Source: Pseudarthrobacter sp. Fe7 (GTDB lineage: Bacteria > Actinomycetota > Actinomycetes > Actinomycetales > Micrococcaceae). From it: a stretch of DNA of 64,000 nt. The first letter of the stretch is position 1. Every line of letters begins with the position of its first letter. The notes under the pieces were generated by a model, which was not told where the DNA came from, searched no databases, and worked only from the letters and a program-made list of their open reading frames with translations. The stretch is from positions 744,001 to 808,000 of the forward strand of contig CP099977.1 in the NCBI GenBank assembly GCA_024372495.1, in the 5' to 3' direction. Shown here piece after piece: positions 47,868 through 57,774 of the stretch. A program made the translations under genes and the position numbers.

Positions 47868-48155
47868 ATGGACGACATATGGGGCGGCGGGCTGGGCATC
47901 AGCAGCGAAGTCCAGGAGGTGGGCAGGAAGGTGGCGCTGTGTTCCGACAAGGCTGAAGAGGTCCTCGCGGGCTTTCACGGGATCCAGCTGCTGGACTGGG
48001 AATCACCGGCCGGGCAGGCATACCGCGACTCCGTGAGCCTCCAGGCGGTGGCCATACGGCGCGCGCTGGACAGGATCCGGGAGGCTTCCGCGGCAGTGGC
48101 TGCCCATGCCCGCGCAGCACTCACGGCCGATTGTTCGCCCGACGGCCGGTTCTGA
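47868..48155 (+). CDS. small ESX/WXG100-like helical protein
   Basis: An intact 95-residue, mostly helical protein with a mid-chain LLDWESPAGQAYRDSV turn, resembling the W-x-G/S hairpin of WXG100-type secreted partners, and an Ala-rich C-terminal helix. It has no signal peptide. ATG 47868 follows a GGGGG ribosome site; the GTG just before it is an alternative. Its stop overlaps the ATG of the hydrolase gene (TGATG). The pair has the look of an ESX-type partner and substrate, but no ESX secretion genes are present here. Confidence 0.65.
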   Translation: MDDIWGGGLGISSEVQEVGRKVALCSDKAEEVLAGFHGIQLLDWESPAGQAYRDSVSLQAVAIRRALDRIREASAAVAAHARAALTADCSPDGRF

Positions 48156-49491
48156 TGGCAGACGCAACACCCTCCGGATCCGGCGGCCCGCTCCAGGTTT
48201 CACCACCGCCCCCGGACGGCATCCTGACAGTTTCGGGCGGCGTGGGTGGCATCACCGTGCAGTTGGAGGAACTGGAGGCGGGTGCCGCGAAGCTGGATGG
48301 TCTCGCCGGGCGTCTCACCGCCGTCGAGTCCGAACTCTTCGGCGCTTGGCAGGACCTGGGTCGCTACCAGAACCAGCCGCGTTCCACGGGCACCGCGGCC
48401 CTTATCGCCGTTGGAGAGGCCCGGGATGCGGTGCAGAAAGTCCGCCTGGAACTGCAGCGGATCAGTGGGCAGGTGCGGAACTGCCGCTGGGATTATGAAA
48501 TCGCAGAATCGAATGCCCACATGCAGGGGAGGCTGGGCCTGTCCCCTCCCGCGGTGGAACTTCAGAAGCACGTGGACTTTTGGCGCACGGGATTCCTCAA
48601 CGGTGCCGCGACCGAAATGCTGGTCGCGAATGCAGTAACGGTCCTTCCCGCGATCAAGCCGGGGGTTGGATGGCTCGTCCCCTCGTTGCGCCCTGGGCCG
48701 GTGTCAGTCAGGCAGGAAGAGAGCGTGCCCATCCATCTCGATGCCACTCCCGCCGGCCTGCTTGAACGGGTCCGGCTGATCGAGGAGCGCGGCAGCGGCT
48801 ACATAGAAGTTATCGAGGTGGATACCGGCGGTGGCAAGGCGTACGTTGCGGTCATTCCCGGCACCCAGGTGAACGACGCCGACGAAGGCACCAATCCGTT
48901 CGACCTTTCGGGCATTGTCGACGCCATGGGCAGCAACTCCGAGCAGGTGGATGCCGCAGTTCTCCAGGCCCTCAGGGCCGCTGGCGCGCAACCGGGCGCG
49001 GATGTGGTTGCCGTCGGCTACAGCCAGGGCGGCATTCATGCCATGAACCTTGCGGCCGATGAAGACTTCCGCAGGGAATATCACGTGAAGTACGTTCTCA
49101 CCGCCGGATCACCCGTCGCCCGCATCACGCCTCCGGCGGACGTCAGCTCGCTCCACCTGGAACACCGCACGGACTGGGTGCCGGGCAGTGACGGCTTACC
49201 GAACCGGGATACCAGGAACCAGGTCACCGTGACTGTGACAAATGACCTGTACGTGCGCGGGGAGAAGACGCCGGCCTGGGACCCGGGCACAGCCTGGCTG
49301 GCTATCAGGAAGCGGCAGCCCTGGTGGGTGCCAGCAAGGACCCGTCGCTGGCCCAGTCCACCGCGGTGCTGGGCGGGGTGCTGGGTGCCGGCGGTGTTGC
49401 CACTGCCACCCGCTTCTCCTTGTCAAAGCCCCCTCCGCCCATGGACCGGAGGGATCCCTTTTCGGGAAAACTTCAGCGGGGTGCAAAGTAG
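48155..49491 (+). CDS. alpha/beta hydrolase with N-terminal helical ESX-like region, frameshifted
   Basis: Restored length 445 residues. Residues 30-140 are helical, resembling an LXG/WXG leader. A hydrolase domain follows with AYVAVIPGTQV, the nucleophile elbow VAVGYSQGGIHAMNL and YVLTAGSPVARI; the His is likely in DPGHSLAGYQEAA. One C is missing near 49278 (GGGCACAGCC for GGGCCACAGCC); restoring it gives that His-containing motif and a tail ending KLQRGAK. The low-complexity C terminus is a possible export feature. It overlaps the upstream small gene and may be secreted or surface-acting; the substrate is unknown. Confidence 0.75.
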
Positions 49492-49521
49492 GCAGGTGAT
49501 TGCGGCCGCGTGTGGCAGGAC

Positions 49522-50445
49522 TCAGGAGATCTGGGCGGCGTGCAGTTCAGCGTACCGATTGACGCGGGGCTGTTCGGGTTGAGGGGCAGGTGGGGGAGCG
49601 GGCTGTGGCGGAGGCTGTGGAGCGGGTGCCGGGGCGGCGGCCGGGCAACGATAGTTGTAGTCGAGGTTGTCTGCAGTGAACTGGGTGGTGGTGACGGTCC
49701 CGCCGCCGGTCAGGGGCGCCGCCGTGCAGAACTCCTGCGCGGACGATGCCGAGTCAGGGCCCGCCAGCCAGTTCCCCAGCGGGTAGAGGTTGCTGCCGGG
49801 ACTGACGTCGCCCACGATCAGGCCAAACTGGTAGGCAGTGGAGTAGATTCCAACCTCCGCACCGGTGCCCCGCAGGTAAGCGGTCATGCCTTCCAGTTCA
49901 GCGGTGTTGACGGTTTTGTCGGACATCCAGCTGTTTCCGGTTTCAACGTCCAGCCACCACATACGGCGTGTCACTCCGGCGTCTGCTTCCTTTACCAACG
50001 CAGTGTCCGTGAAAGCCATGGCATAGCCGTGGACATAGGCGCAGGCTGCAGACGCGCTGCCGTCGCACAGTCCGTACGGGTTGCTGACCTCTGCCCCCTG
50101 GTAGGTGTTGTTCGCCGGCCACCATAAGGACTCCACAGGCCCTGTTGCCGCCGTGTTCACATATACGGCCGCCGGGATTCCTGCGGTTCCGTCCGCGCTC
50201 TGGTCTGCCCACGCGAGTTGGGCATCCAGGCAAGGGTTCACCGTGTCCGGCCGTCCGCCATTAACACCGACGATTGCAAATGCCGGCGGTGCCGGAAGGG
50301 CACCCCCGCACTGCGGCCAGGAGATGTCATTGCCCAGCACGGCGGACCGCTGGGGCACTGGCAGTGCTTCTGTTTCTGCGTGTGCGGGGCCGGCCTGCCA
50401 TGTGAGAAGCAGGCAGGCAGCAAGCAGGATCTTTACGGGCTTCAT
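49522..50445 (-). CDS. secreted GH25-like (DUF1906-type) glycoside hydrolase-like protein
   Basis: An intact 307-residue protein with a cleavable signal peptide (ILLAACLLLTWQAGPAHAETEA). The domain from about 40 to 245 has LGNDISWPQCGG at its start, WWLDVETGNSWM in the middle and YSTAYQFGLIVG later, a TIM-barrel lysozyme-like layout. The Asp/Glu pair in WLDVETG is a possible catalytic site. A Pro/Ala-rich stretch and RVNRYAELHAAQIS end the chain. It is probably a cell-wall-acting or cell-surface protein. Confidence 0.78.
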   Translation of the reverse strand: MKPVKILLAACLLLTWQAGPAHAETEALPVPQRSAVLGNDISWPQCGGALPAPPAFAIVGVNGGRPDTVNPCLDAQLAWADQSADGTAGIPAAVYVNTAATGPVESLWWPANNTYQGAEVSNPYGLCDGSASAACAYVHGYAMAFTDTALVKEADAGVTRRMWWLDVETGNSWMSDKTVNTAELEGMTAYLRGTGAEVGIYSTAYQFGLIVGDVSPGSNLYPLGNWLAGPDSASSAQEFCTAAPLTGGGTVTTTQFTADNLDYNYRCPAAAPAPAPQPPPQPAPPPAPQPEQPRVNRYAELHAAQIS

Positions 50446-50642
50446 TCGGGCCCCCGATATCCGGAACTGACTGACACGAGCGGGCCTTTTGGGGGCCCGA
50501 TTGGCAGCCTATGCGGCCGGTCATGTGGGGGTCATGGGTGTCCGGTACTGAAGTTTTGGCAACCGTTTCGGGGGCCGGCACCTAGGGGGTACCTGTTTTC
50601 CACCCGCCTGCTACTTGGAAAGGCGGGGCCGCTGCCGGGGAG

Positions 50643-51069
50643 TCAACGCCTTCCGCCCGGCAGGAGGCCCGCCACCAGTGACACCAGGGAGATGATGATC
50701 GCGGCCAGCAGCGCAGTCCAAAAGAAGGAATCGATGGTCAGGTGCACCGGGGTGTAACTGCTGATCCAGGCGGTCAGGTACAGCATGGCGGCATTGATGA
50801 CGATGGCGAACAGGCCAAGCGTCAGGATGGTGATCGGAAGCGCAAGGAGCCGCGCCAGCGGGCGGACGAAAGCGTTGACCACGCCGAAGATCAGGCCGAT
50901 GAAGAGGTAGGCCAGGACAATGCCCACTGTCTCGGTGTCCTGCGAAATGCCGGTCCTGGCAACAGCGTCAGATGCCGCCGTGCTGGAGATGTCCATCCCC
51001 GGCAGGATCCAGCTGGCCACCCAAAGAGCCTGCGGCATTGACGACGACCCGAAGGATAAATGAACCCAT
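50643..51069 (-). CDS. phage holin family-type four-helix membrane protein, frameshifted
   Basis: Restored length 141 residues with about four membrane helices: VNAAALWVASWILPGM, VGIVLAYLFIGLIFGVVNAF, LALPITILTLGLFAIVINAAML and AIIISLVSLVAGLL. This is the widespread chromosomal membrane protein grouped with superfamily IV holins. GAGCCTGC at 51026-51033 on the plus strand has an extra base; removing it gives the normal N terminus GSFILRVVVNAAALW from ATG 51069. The uncorrected frame starts at 51077 with an odd leader. No other phage genes are near. Confidence 0.82.
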
Positions 51070-51173
51070 GGCACCATGGTTCCATACCGTCACCCATGGG
51101 CCGATGGCGGCGGGACCGGATTTTGGTGCCAGCTCCCCGGACCCCCATGGGGCTTGGACGTAGGCTAGGAGCC

Positions 51174-52292
51174 ATGACTTCTTCTGATACCAGGGCCGGC
51201 GGAATCGCGCCGCGCCCGGTGCTGGACCGGCTGCCCCGCTACGCGGCAGGCAAACCGCCGGCTGCTGTCAGCGGTCTGGCCAGCTACAAGCTGTCCTCCA
51301 ACGAAAACCCGCTGCCGCCCATTCCGGCTGTGCTCGAGGCCATTGCCGGCCAGTCGGACTTCAATCGATATCCGGACCCGTTGAGCAGCAAGCTCCGCGC
51401 GGCGCTCGCGGAATTCCTGGAGGTGCCGGCCGAGGACATCGTCACCGGAGCGGGCAGCCTGGGTGCCCTGAACCAGATCCTCGCAGCCTTTGCCGGCCAG
51501 AACGAGGACGGCAAAGCGGACGAAGTCATCTATGCATGGCGCTCCTTTGAGGCGTACCCCATCAGCGTGGGCCTGGCGGGGGCCGAGAGCGTGCGCATTC
51601 CGGTGACCGCAGACGGGCGCCATGACCTGCAGGCCATGGCCGCCGCCGTGAGCGCCCGCACCAAGGTCATCCTGCTCTGCACCCCCAACAACCCCACCGG
51701 ACCGGCCCTTGCCGCGGACGAAACCGAAGCCTTCATCCGATCCATCCCGGCCGACGTCGTGGTGGTCATTGATGAGGCCTACCAGGAGTTCGTCCGGGCA
51801 GGCGACGCCGTGGACGGGATCGACCTCTACCGGAAATACCCCAACGTGGTGGTGCTGCGGACCTTCTCCAAGGCGCACGGCCTGGCCGGGCTCCGTGTTG
51901 GCTACAGCGTCTCCCACCCCGAACTGACCCAGTACCTCAGGGTTGCCGCAACGCCCTTTGCCGTATCCCAAATAGCCGAAAAGGCCGCAATTGTTTCCCT
52001 CGAGAATTACGCCCAGGTTGTGGAAAGGGTACAAAAGCTCGTTGACGAGCGGACGCGGGTAACGGCCGGCCTCCGTGACCTCGGCTGGACGGTCCCGAAT
52101 GCGCAGGGCAACTTCGTCTGGCTGGCGCTTGGTGCCGAAAGTACCGCCTTCGCGGAGATGGCAGGGGCACGTGCCCTCTCGGTGCGCGCCTTCGCAGGCG
52201 AGGGTGTGCGGGTCAGTATCGGGGAACCTGAAGCCAACACCAGATTTCTCCAGTTGTGTGCCGACTATACAAAGGCGCCCGCAACTTCCTAG
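51174..52292 (+). CDS. histidinol-phosphate/aromatic aminotransferase family protein
   Basis: An intact 372-residue class II PLP aminotransferase. YKLSSNENPLPPIPAVLEAI near the N terminus is the HisC/Pat signature, VILLCTPNNPTGPAL supplies the PLP Asn, VVVIDEAYQEF the Asp/Tyr and TFSKAHGLAGLRVGY the Schiff-base Lys. ATG 51174 starts after AGGAGCC. It may be a second HisC or an aromatic aminotransferase (phenylalanine-type); no his genes are nearby, which favours the latter. It lies upstream of the 2-oxo acid dehydrogenase operon, and could feed it transaminated keto acids. Confidence 0.88.
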   Translation: MTSSDTRAGGIAPRPVLDRLPRYAAGKPPAAVSGLASYKLSSNENPLPPIPAVLEAIAGQSDFNRYPDPLSSKLRAALAEFLEVPAEDIVTGAGSLGALNQILAAFAGQNEDGKADEVIYAWRSFEAYPISVGLAGAESVRIPVTADGRHDLQAMAAAVSARTKVILLCTPNNPTGPALAADETEAFIRSIPADVVVVIDEAYQEFVRAGDAVDGIDLYRKYPNVVVLRTFSKAHGLAGLRVGYSVSHPELTQYLRVAATPFAVSQIAEKAAIVSLENYAQVVERVQKLVDERTRVTAGLRDLGWTVPNAQGNFVWLALGAESTAFAEMAGARALSVRAFAGEGVRVSIGEPEANTRFLQLCADYTKAPATS

Positions 52293-52353
52293 CACTTAAC
52301 AAGTAGCCCTCCCCCTACTTACCGAAGATAAAGTTAGGATCAGTAAGCCAATG

Positions 52354-52393
52354 TATATGCCGCGACGGGAATGTATTCCGCCTGCGGCATATA
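52354..52393. promoter_or_regulatory. nested inverted repeat upstream of the 2-oxo acid dehydrogenase operon
   Basis: The outer arms TATATGCCGC (52354) and GCGGCATATA (52384) enclose an inner GGAAT-GT-ATTCC (52368-52379). The block is 49 bases before the E1-alpha start. It could be an operator or a structured leader. An Lrp/AsnC-type regulator is usual for such operons in related bacteria, but none is encoded in the window. Confidence 0.6.
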
Positions 52394-52441
52394 TCCCAGC
52401 GACATTGCATTGCATCCGGATGCGGCAAGCAAGGAGACGGT

Positions 52442-53672
52442 ATGGGCACTCATCTGCCTTCCACCGAGTTCGACGGAACAGCGGTAGACGACCAGCGGGA
52501 AGCCGATGCTGAAGCCGTCATGGGCGAGCCGGCGGCCCAGATGGTGCAGCTGCTCGGTCCCGACGGGAAGCTGGGCGCCGATCCGGTGTTCAGCGATTAC
52601 GCGGACAAGCTCACCCCGGAGGACCTCCGCGGACTGTATGCGGATATGGCCGCGATTCGGCGGTTCGACGTCGAAGCAACCGCCCTCCAGCGCCAGGGCC
52701 GCTCGCGCTCTGGGTACCCCTGACCGGCCAGGAGGCAGCTCAGATCGGCTCAGGCAGGGCCAGCCAGCCGCAGGACTACATTTTCCCCACCTACCGGGAG
52801 CACGGCGTGGCCTTGACCCGCAACGTGGACCTTGCCGAGCTCCTGCGCCAGTTCCGCGGCGTTTCCAACGGCGGCTGGAATCCCAAGGACACCAACTTCC
52901 ACCTGTACACCCTGGTCCTGGCGGCACAGACCCTGCATGCCGTGGGCTACGCAATGGGGATCCAGCGCGACCAGAAGCTCACTGCCGCATCCGACGCAGC
53001 AGGCAAGCAGCCGGCTGCCGCCGTCATCGCCTATTTCGGCGACGGCGCCACTCGGAGGGCGACGTCCATGAATCCATGGTGTTCGCCTCCTCATTCCAGG
53101 CGCCCGTGGTGTTCTTCTGCCAGAACAACCACTGGGCCATCTCCGTGCCCAGCAATGTCCAAACCCGCGTCCCGCTCTCCAACCGCGCCAAGGGCTACGG
53201 CTTCCCCGGCATCCGCGTGGACGGCAACGACGTCATCGCCGTGCACGCTGTCACGGAGTGGGCGCTGGAGCACGCCCGCCAGGGTAAGGGTCCGGTCCTC
53301 ATCGAGGCCTTCACCTACCGGGTGGGGGCGCACACCACTGCGGACGATCCCACCAAGTACCGGCAGCCGGCGGAGGAAGACGCCTGGCGCGCCAAGGATC
53401 CCCTGGCGCGGCTGGAGAAGTACCTGCGGGCCGAGGGCCTGGCGGACGACGCCTACTTCGCCAAGGTCAAAGCCGACGGCGACGAACTGGCCGCCTACGT
53501 CCGGCGAACCGCCCACGATCTTGAAAACCCGGACATCCGGCAGGCCTTCGCCAACGTCTACAGGGAGGCCCACCCGCTGGTGGCCGAGGAACTGGCATGG
53601 TTCGAGGAATACAGCGCAGGATTCGCCGGCGAGGAAGAGTCCGCCGGACATGCAGCAAAGGCAGGCCACTGA
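52442..53672 (+). CDS. 2-oxo acid dehydrogenase E1 component, alpha subunit, two frameshifts
   Basis: Restored length 410 residues. The thiamine-diphosphate motif runs from FGDGATSEGDVHES to FFCQNNHWAIS; ALQRQGQLALWVPLTGQEAAQ and IFPTYREHGVALTR are typical of pyruvate/branched-chain E1-alpha. Two bases are missing. At 52700 GGCCGCTCGCG probably stands for GGCCAGCTCGCG. At 53050 GCCACTCGG probably stands for GCCACCTCGG or GCCAGCTCGG. Restoring one base at each gives 411 whole codons. ATG 52442 follows AAGGAGACGGT. The stop overlaps the E1-beta start (TGATG). Branched-chain versus pyruvate specificity is undecided. Confidence 0.9.
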
Positions 53673-54653
53673 TGACCACCATGACCATCGCGAAGGCCAT
53701 CAACGAAGGTTTGCGCGCCACTCTGGCCGCCAACCCCAAAACACTGCTGATGGGCGAGGACATTGGGCCCCTGGGCGGCGTCTACCGGGTAACCGACGGG
53801 CTGATCGGCGAGTTTGGCCCGGACCGTGTGGTGGACACCCCGCTGGCGGAGTCCGGAATTATCGGCACCGCCATTGGCCTGGCCCTGCGCGGGTACAGCC
53901 CCGTCTGCGAGATCCAGTTCGACGGGTTCGTGTTCCCCGGGTTCAACCAGATCACCACGCAGGCTCGCCAAAATCCATTCGCGCAGCAACGGCAACCTCA
54001 GTGTGCCCGTGGTCATCCGGATTCCGTACGGCGGCGGCATCGGCTCCATCGAGCACCACTCCGAGTCCCCCGAGGCATTGTTCGCCCACACGGCGGGCCT
54101 TCGCATCATCACCCCATCCAATCCCCATGACGCCTACTGGATGATCCAGCAGGCCGTGGAGTGCCAGGACCCGGTCATCGTTTTCGAACCCAAGCGCCGC
54201 TATTGGCTCAAGGGCGATGTTGACGTCGAGGCGCCCGGGCCGTCGGAGGATCCGTTCAGTGCCCACGTCCTTCGCGAGGGTACGGACGCCACCGTGGTGG
54301 CTTACGGGCCCCTGGTGCCCGTGGCGCTGGCGGCCGCCAACGCAGCGGCGGAGGACGGCAGGAGCCTCGAGGTCATCGACCTTCGGTCAATTTCCCCGAT
54401 CGACTTCGACACCGTTACCGCCTCTGTCCGGAAGACCGGCCGGCTGATCGTCACGCACGAGGCCCCCACGTTCGGCGGAATCGGCGGCGAGATTGCAGCC
54501 CGGATCAGCGAACGGGCGTTCCACTCCCTTGAGGCCCCGGTGATCCGCGTGGGCGGATTCCACATGCCCTACCCCGTTGCCAAGGTGGAGGAAGACTACC
54601 TTCCGGACATCGACCGCATCCTGGAGGCGCTGGACCGCGCCCTCTCCTACTGA
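53672..54653 (+). CDS. 2-oxo acid dehydrogenase E1 component, beta subunit, frameshifted
   Basis: Restored length 326 residues. LLMGEDIGPLGGVYRVTDGL, DTPLAESGIIGTAIGLAL and FDGFVFPGFNQITTQ are the conserved E1-beta blocks, followed by VPVVIRIPYGGGIGSIEHHSES. An extra G in CAGGCTCG at 53960-53967 splits ITTQ from LAKIHSRSNGN. The C-terminal transketolase-type domain includes TVVAYGPLVPVALAAA and THEAPTFGGIGGEIAARI. It overlaps the E1-alpha stop and is followed seven bases later by E2. Confidence 0.93.
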
Positions 54654-54660
54654 GGACACC

Positions 54661-56128
54661 ATGACCCTGAACAAGTTCAACCTGCCCGACGTCGGCGAGG
54701 GCCTCACCGAGGCGGAAGTCGTCTCCTGGAAGGTCAAGCCGGGGGACACCGTCGCCGTCAACGATGTCATCTGCGAGATCGAAACCGCAAAGTCGATCGT
54801 GGAACTGCCGTCCCCTTTCGCCGGGACCGTCACCGAACTGCTGGTGGATGAAGGGGTGACTGTCGACGTCGGGACCGCCATCATCAGCGTCAGCGACGAG
54901 GTCTCCGGCGACCCCTCTCCTGCCGACGTCCGTGCCCCCCAGGCCGCCGCTTTCCCTGCTGCCCCCGCCCAGCCGCTCTACGGCAAGCTTCCCCTGGATG
55001 CGGCGGAGGACACGGCCGCTGCCCCGGCCAACGCGCCCCTGGTAGGTTCCGGACCCAAGGCCGACGCCGTCAAACGGCGCCCGCGGAAGACTGCGCCGGC
55101 CGCCGCCGTGACGGTCAACGAGCCCGAAGTTGAGCCGGTCCAGCCCCGCACGGCCGCCGAAGTGTCCGCCAACAGTCCTGCCGTCGTCGTCGACAACCGG
55201 CCCACCCTTGGCGGCACCATCACCGGCCTGGTCAACCGGGTGCTGGCCAAGCCGCCCGTGCGCAAGATTGCCCGCGACCTGGGCATTGACCTCGCCGACG
55301 TCGTTGCCACGGGTTCCCGCGGGGAGGTGACCCGGGAGGACCTGGTCAGCTACCAGGCACAGCGTGACGCAGAACTGGACAAGGCGGACGGTTTCTGGGG
55401 CAAGGCCGGAAAGCCGCAGGACCAGCGCGTCGAGCGCATTCCTGTTAAGGGCGTGCGCAAGGCCACGGCTAAGGCGATGGTGGAGTCGGCGTTCGCGGCG
55501 CCGCACGTCAGCATCTTCGTGGATGTCGATGCCAGCCGCACCATGGAGTTCGTCAAGCGGCTGAAGGCGTCCCGCGATTTCGAAGGCATCAAGGTATCGC
55601 CGCTCCTCATCCTGGCCAAAGCCGTCATCTGGGCCGCCGCCCGCAACCCCAGCGTGAACGCTGCCTGGGTGGACAACGAAGACGGCGGGGCCGAGATCCA
55701 GGTCAAGCACTACATGAACCTGGGAATTGCCGCAGCCACCCCGCGCGGCCTTATGGTCCCCAACATCAAGAACGCCCAGGACCTGTCTCTGAAGGAGCCT
55801 GGCCCTGGCGCTGAACGACCTTGCCACCACGGCCAGGGCCGGGAAGACGCAGCCGGCGCAGATGCAGGGCGGAACGCTCACCATCACCAACATTGGCGCC
55901 CTGGGCATCGATACGGGTACACCCATCATCAACCCGGGCGAGGTGGCCATCGTTGCCTTCGGAACCATCAAGCAGAAGCCCTGGGTCCTGGACGGAGAGG
56001 TGATTCCCCGCTGGATCACTACGCTCGGCGGATCCTTCGACCACCGCGTGGTGGATGGTGATTTGTCCGCCCGTTTCATGGCCGACGTCGCGGCCATCCT
56101 GGAAGAACCCGCGCTCCTGCTGGACTAG
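54661..56128 (+). CDS. dihydrolipoamide acyltransferase (E2), frameshifted
   Basis: Restored length 488 residues. A single lipoyl domain has [17 protein letters not shown] with the lipoylated Lys near 46. After an Ala/Pro linker comes the E1/E3-binding domain ([17 protein letters not shown]), and then the catalytic domain ending [14 protein letters not shown], with the His and Asp of the acetyltransferase active site. GAGCCTGG at 55795-55802 carries an extra C that separates LSLKE from [15 protein letters not shown]. No E3 (dihydrolipoamide dehydrogenase) gene follows, so E3 must be supplied from elsewhere. Confidence 0.94.
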
Positions 56129-56129
56129 G

Positions 56130-56762
56130 TTGCTGAGTCAGGACGTGGTGGCAGGCAATGAGTCGGTCCGGGTCAAAAACCGTACGGCCAGGTGGCTGAC
56201 GGAGGTCTTCCAGCCACCGGTGGTGGTCTCGCTGCAGCTGCTGATCAGCCCGCTGGCTCAGGCAGGATTCCCGGGAACCATGGGCTACGGGGCGCTGGCG
56301 GCCCTTTTCGTGTGCGTGCTTCCGCTGGTGGTGCTGCTGGTCCTGGTCAGGCTGGGGAAGGTCACGGACCACCACGTCAGCGACCGGAAGCAGCGTGCCC
56401 CCGTCCTGCTGATGGCGCTGGGCTGCATCGCCTTGGGGCTGCTGGTGCTGCGCGCCGTGGATGCGCCCCAAAGCGTCATTGCGATGGTCCTGGCGGTGGT
56501 GGGCGGCGTGGCGGTACTGGCCGTGGTCAGCCCGTTCTGGAAAATGAGCGGCCACGCGGCCGCAGTCTCCTGCGCCGCCGTCGTAGCAGTGCTGATGCTT
56601 GGCACTGCCTGGACCCCGCTGTTGCTCCTGATCCCGGCGGTGGGCTGGTCACGGGTGGTCCTGCGGGCCCATTCCCCGGCCCAGGTGGTGGCCGGTTCGC
56701 TCTTCGGCGGCCTGGTGATGGCCGGGATCTGGTGGGTGCTGCAGGGCTGGCTGCTGGGCTGA
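56130..56762 (+). CDS. PAP2-family membrane phosphatase-like protein
   Basis: A hydrophobic protein of about 205-210 residues with five or six membrane helices. The PAP2 motifs are partly visible: KMSGHAAAVSCAA (motif 2) and WSRVVLRAHSPAQVVAG (motif 3). The Asp normally at the end of motif 3 is Gln here. The usual first motif is at best weak (RKQRAPVLLM). The start is uncertain: TTG 56130 overlaps the end of E2, while GTG 56145 or 56148 lies a little downstream. It may be a lipid phosphatase or a related non-enzymatic membrane protein. Confidence 0.72.
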   Translation: MLSQDVVAGNESVRVKNRTARWLTEVFQPPVVVSLQLLISPLAQAGFPGTMGYGALAALFVCVLPLVVLLVLVRLGKVTDHHVSDRKQRAPVLLMALGCIALGLLVLRAVDAPQSVIAMVLAVVGGVAVLAVVSPFWKMSGHAAAVSCAAVVAVLMLGTAWTPLLLLIPAVGWSRVVLRAHSPAQVVAGSLFGGLVMAGIWWVLQGWLLG

Positions 56763-56767
56763 ACGCC

Positions 56768-56785
56768 CCGGCCCCTGCGGGCCGG
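56768..56785. terminator. hairpin between convergent PAP2-like and hypothetical genes
   Basis: CCGGCCC-CTGC-GGGCCGG, a perfect seven-base stem, lies six bases after the PAP2-like stop and ten bases before the end of the convergent gene at 56795. Confidence 0.68.
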
Positions 56786-56794
56786 AAAGCTGGC

Positions 56795-57169
56795 CTAGTA
56801 CGCGGAGTACGCGGTGAAGGCCTCGAGCATGGCCGGATCGGCAGTGGTTCCCAGGACAACCGTGGCGGCAGTCATCAGGCCGCCCATGAGCGCTGCCATG
56901 CCGGCCCACGCGCTCAGGAGCTTCCAGTCCTCGCGCAGGACACTGCGGACCGTTTGGGGGAGCTGGAGCCCGGGAGTGATGAGGTTCGGTGCGCTGTCCA
57001 GGCTGCCGTCATCAAGGAGTGCAACCACCCTGTCGTTGCTGCGGTCCACCCGCATGGCGCTGATGTGGTTGCCGTGGCGGGCCAGGAGGATGTCGTGGCC
57101 AACAAGCTGGCGGCGCTGCATGGTGATCAAGGGAAGCCCTTCGCTGGGGTGGATGTCGTCAGTGTCCAC
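56795..57169 (-). CDS. hypothetical protein with one likely membrane helix
   Basis: A 124-residue protein I do not recognise. The N-terminal two thirds are polar with ILLARHGNHISAMRVDRSND; a hydrophobic stretch (AWAGMAALMGGLMTAATVVLG) follows near 90-110, then a short acidic tail. ATG 57169 or ATG 57121 (MQRRQLVGHD) are possible starts; neither has a strong ribosome site. Coding status rests on frame length and codon bias, so it is only moderately supported. Confidence 0.5.
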   Translation of the reverse strand: MDTDDIHPSEGLPLITMQRRQLVGHDILLARHGNHISAMRVDRSNDRVVALLDDGSLDSAPNLITPGLQLPQTVRSVLREDWKLLSAWAGMAALMGGLMTAATVVLGTTADPAMLEAFTAYSAY

Positions 57170-57235
57170 GCCTTTGGGGCCCGTTCAATTTTATCGTTGC
57201 GCCGGCAGCCGAAACGGTGATGATGCGGTGAGAAC

Positions 57236-57275
57236 GGACACCCCCGGGGCGATGTCCGCCACCACGGGGGTGTCC
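57236..57275 (-). terminator. terminator after the universal stress protein gene
   Basis: GGACACCCCC paired with GGGGGTGTCC around a 20-base loop lies 27 bases beyond the USP stop on the minus strand. Stem strength and position fit a terminator; the T tract is weak. Confidence 0.65.
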
Positions 57276-57301
57276 TGCGTTACCTCGAGCGCTTACGGGG
57301 C

Positions 57302-57730
57302 TCAGTCCGCGTCGTAGGTGTTGGCGATGTACACGTCGCAGGGTGCGTTGTGGGCCACGCTGTTGGCCACGCTGCCAAGGACCCGGCCGATGCCGTGCAT
57401 GCGCCGGTTTCCCACCACGATGATCCGGGCGTCCATGCGGACGGCTTCCTTGATGAGTGCGTCGGCGGGCCGGCCGCGGGCTGCCGAATACGTCACGGCG
57501 ACGTCGCGGCCCAAAGACTCAGCAACCGTCCGCGCCACCTGCTCCGCCGCGTCCGCGTCGGAGACGATCCAGCGGTCGCTGCCGCTGCCGAACACTTCGG
57601 TCCGGTCGCTGTCGAAGGCTGACACGACGTGCAGCGCAGCGCCCAGGCCTGCAGCCAGGTTCCTGGCCGACTCCGCTGCCCTCTTCGCGGTCTCGCTGCC
57701 GTCAACCCCTACAACGATGATTCCACCCAT
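57302..57730 (-). CDS. universal stress protein family protein
   Basis: An intact 142-residue single-domain USP. It begins GGIIVVGVDGSETAKRAAESA and ends with the ATP-binding motif VVGNRRMHGIGRVLGSVANSVAHNAPCDVYIA (G-2x-G-9x-G-S/T pattern). ATG 57730 is preferred over ATG 57736 because the GGAG is then seven bases away. It stands 44 bases from the next gene in the same direction. Confidence 0.9.
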   Translation of the reverse strand: MGGIIVVGVDGSETAKRAAESARNLAAGLGAALHVVSAFDSDRTEVFGSGSDRWIVSDADAAEQVARTVAESLGRDVAVTYSAARGRPADALIKEAVRMDARIIVVGNRRMHGIGRVLGSVANSVAHNAPCDVYIANTYDAD

Positions 57731-57774
57731 ATGCATGCTCCTTTACTCGGTTTCCGGCGTTCGTGTGGCTTACG

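Noticed and set aside
50643..51069. Holin-like gene as a sign of a prophage
   Set aside because: This four-helix protein is common on actinobacterial chromosomes, and no capsid, tail, integrase or endolysin genes surround it.
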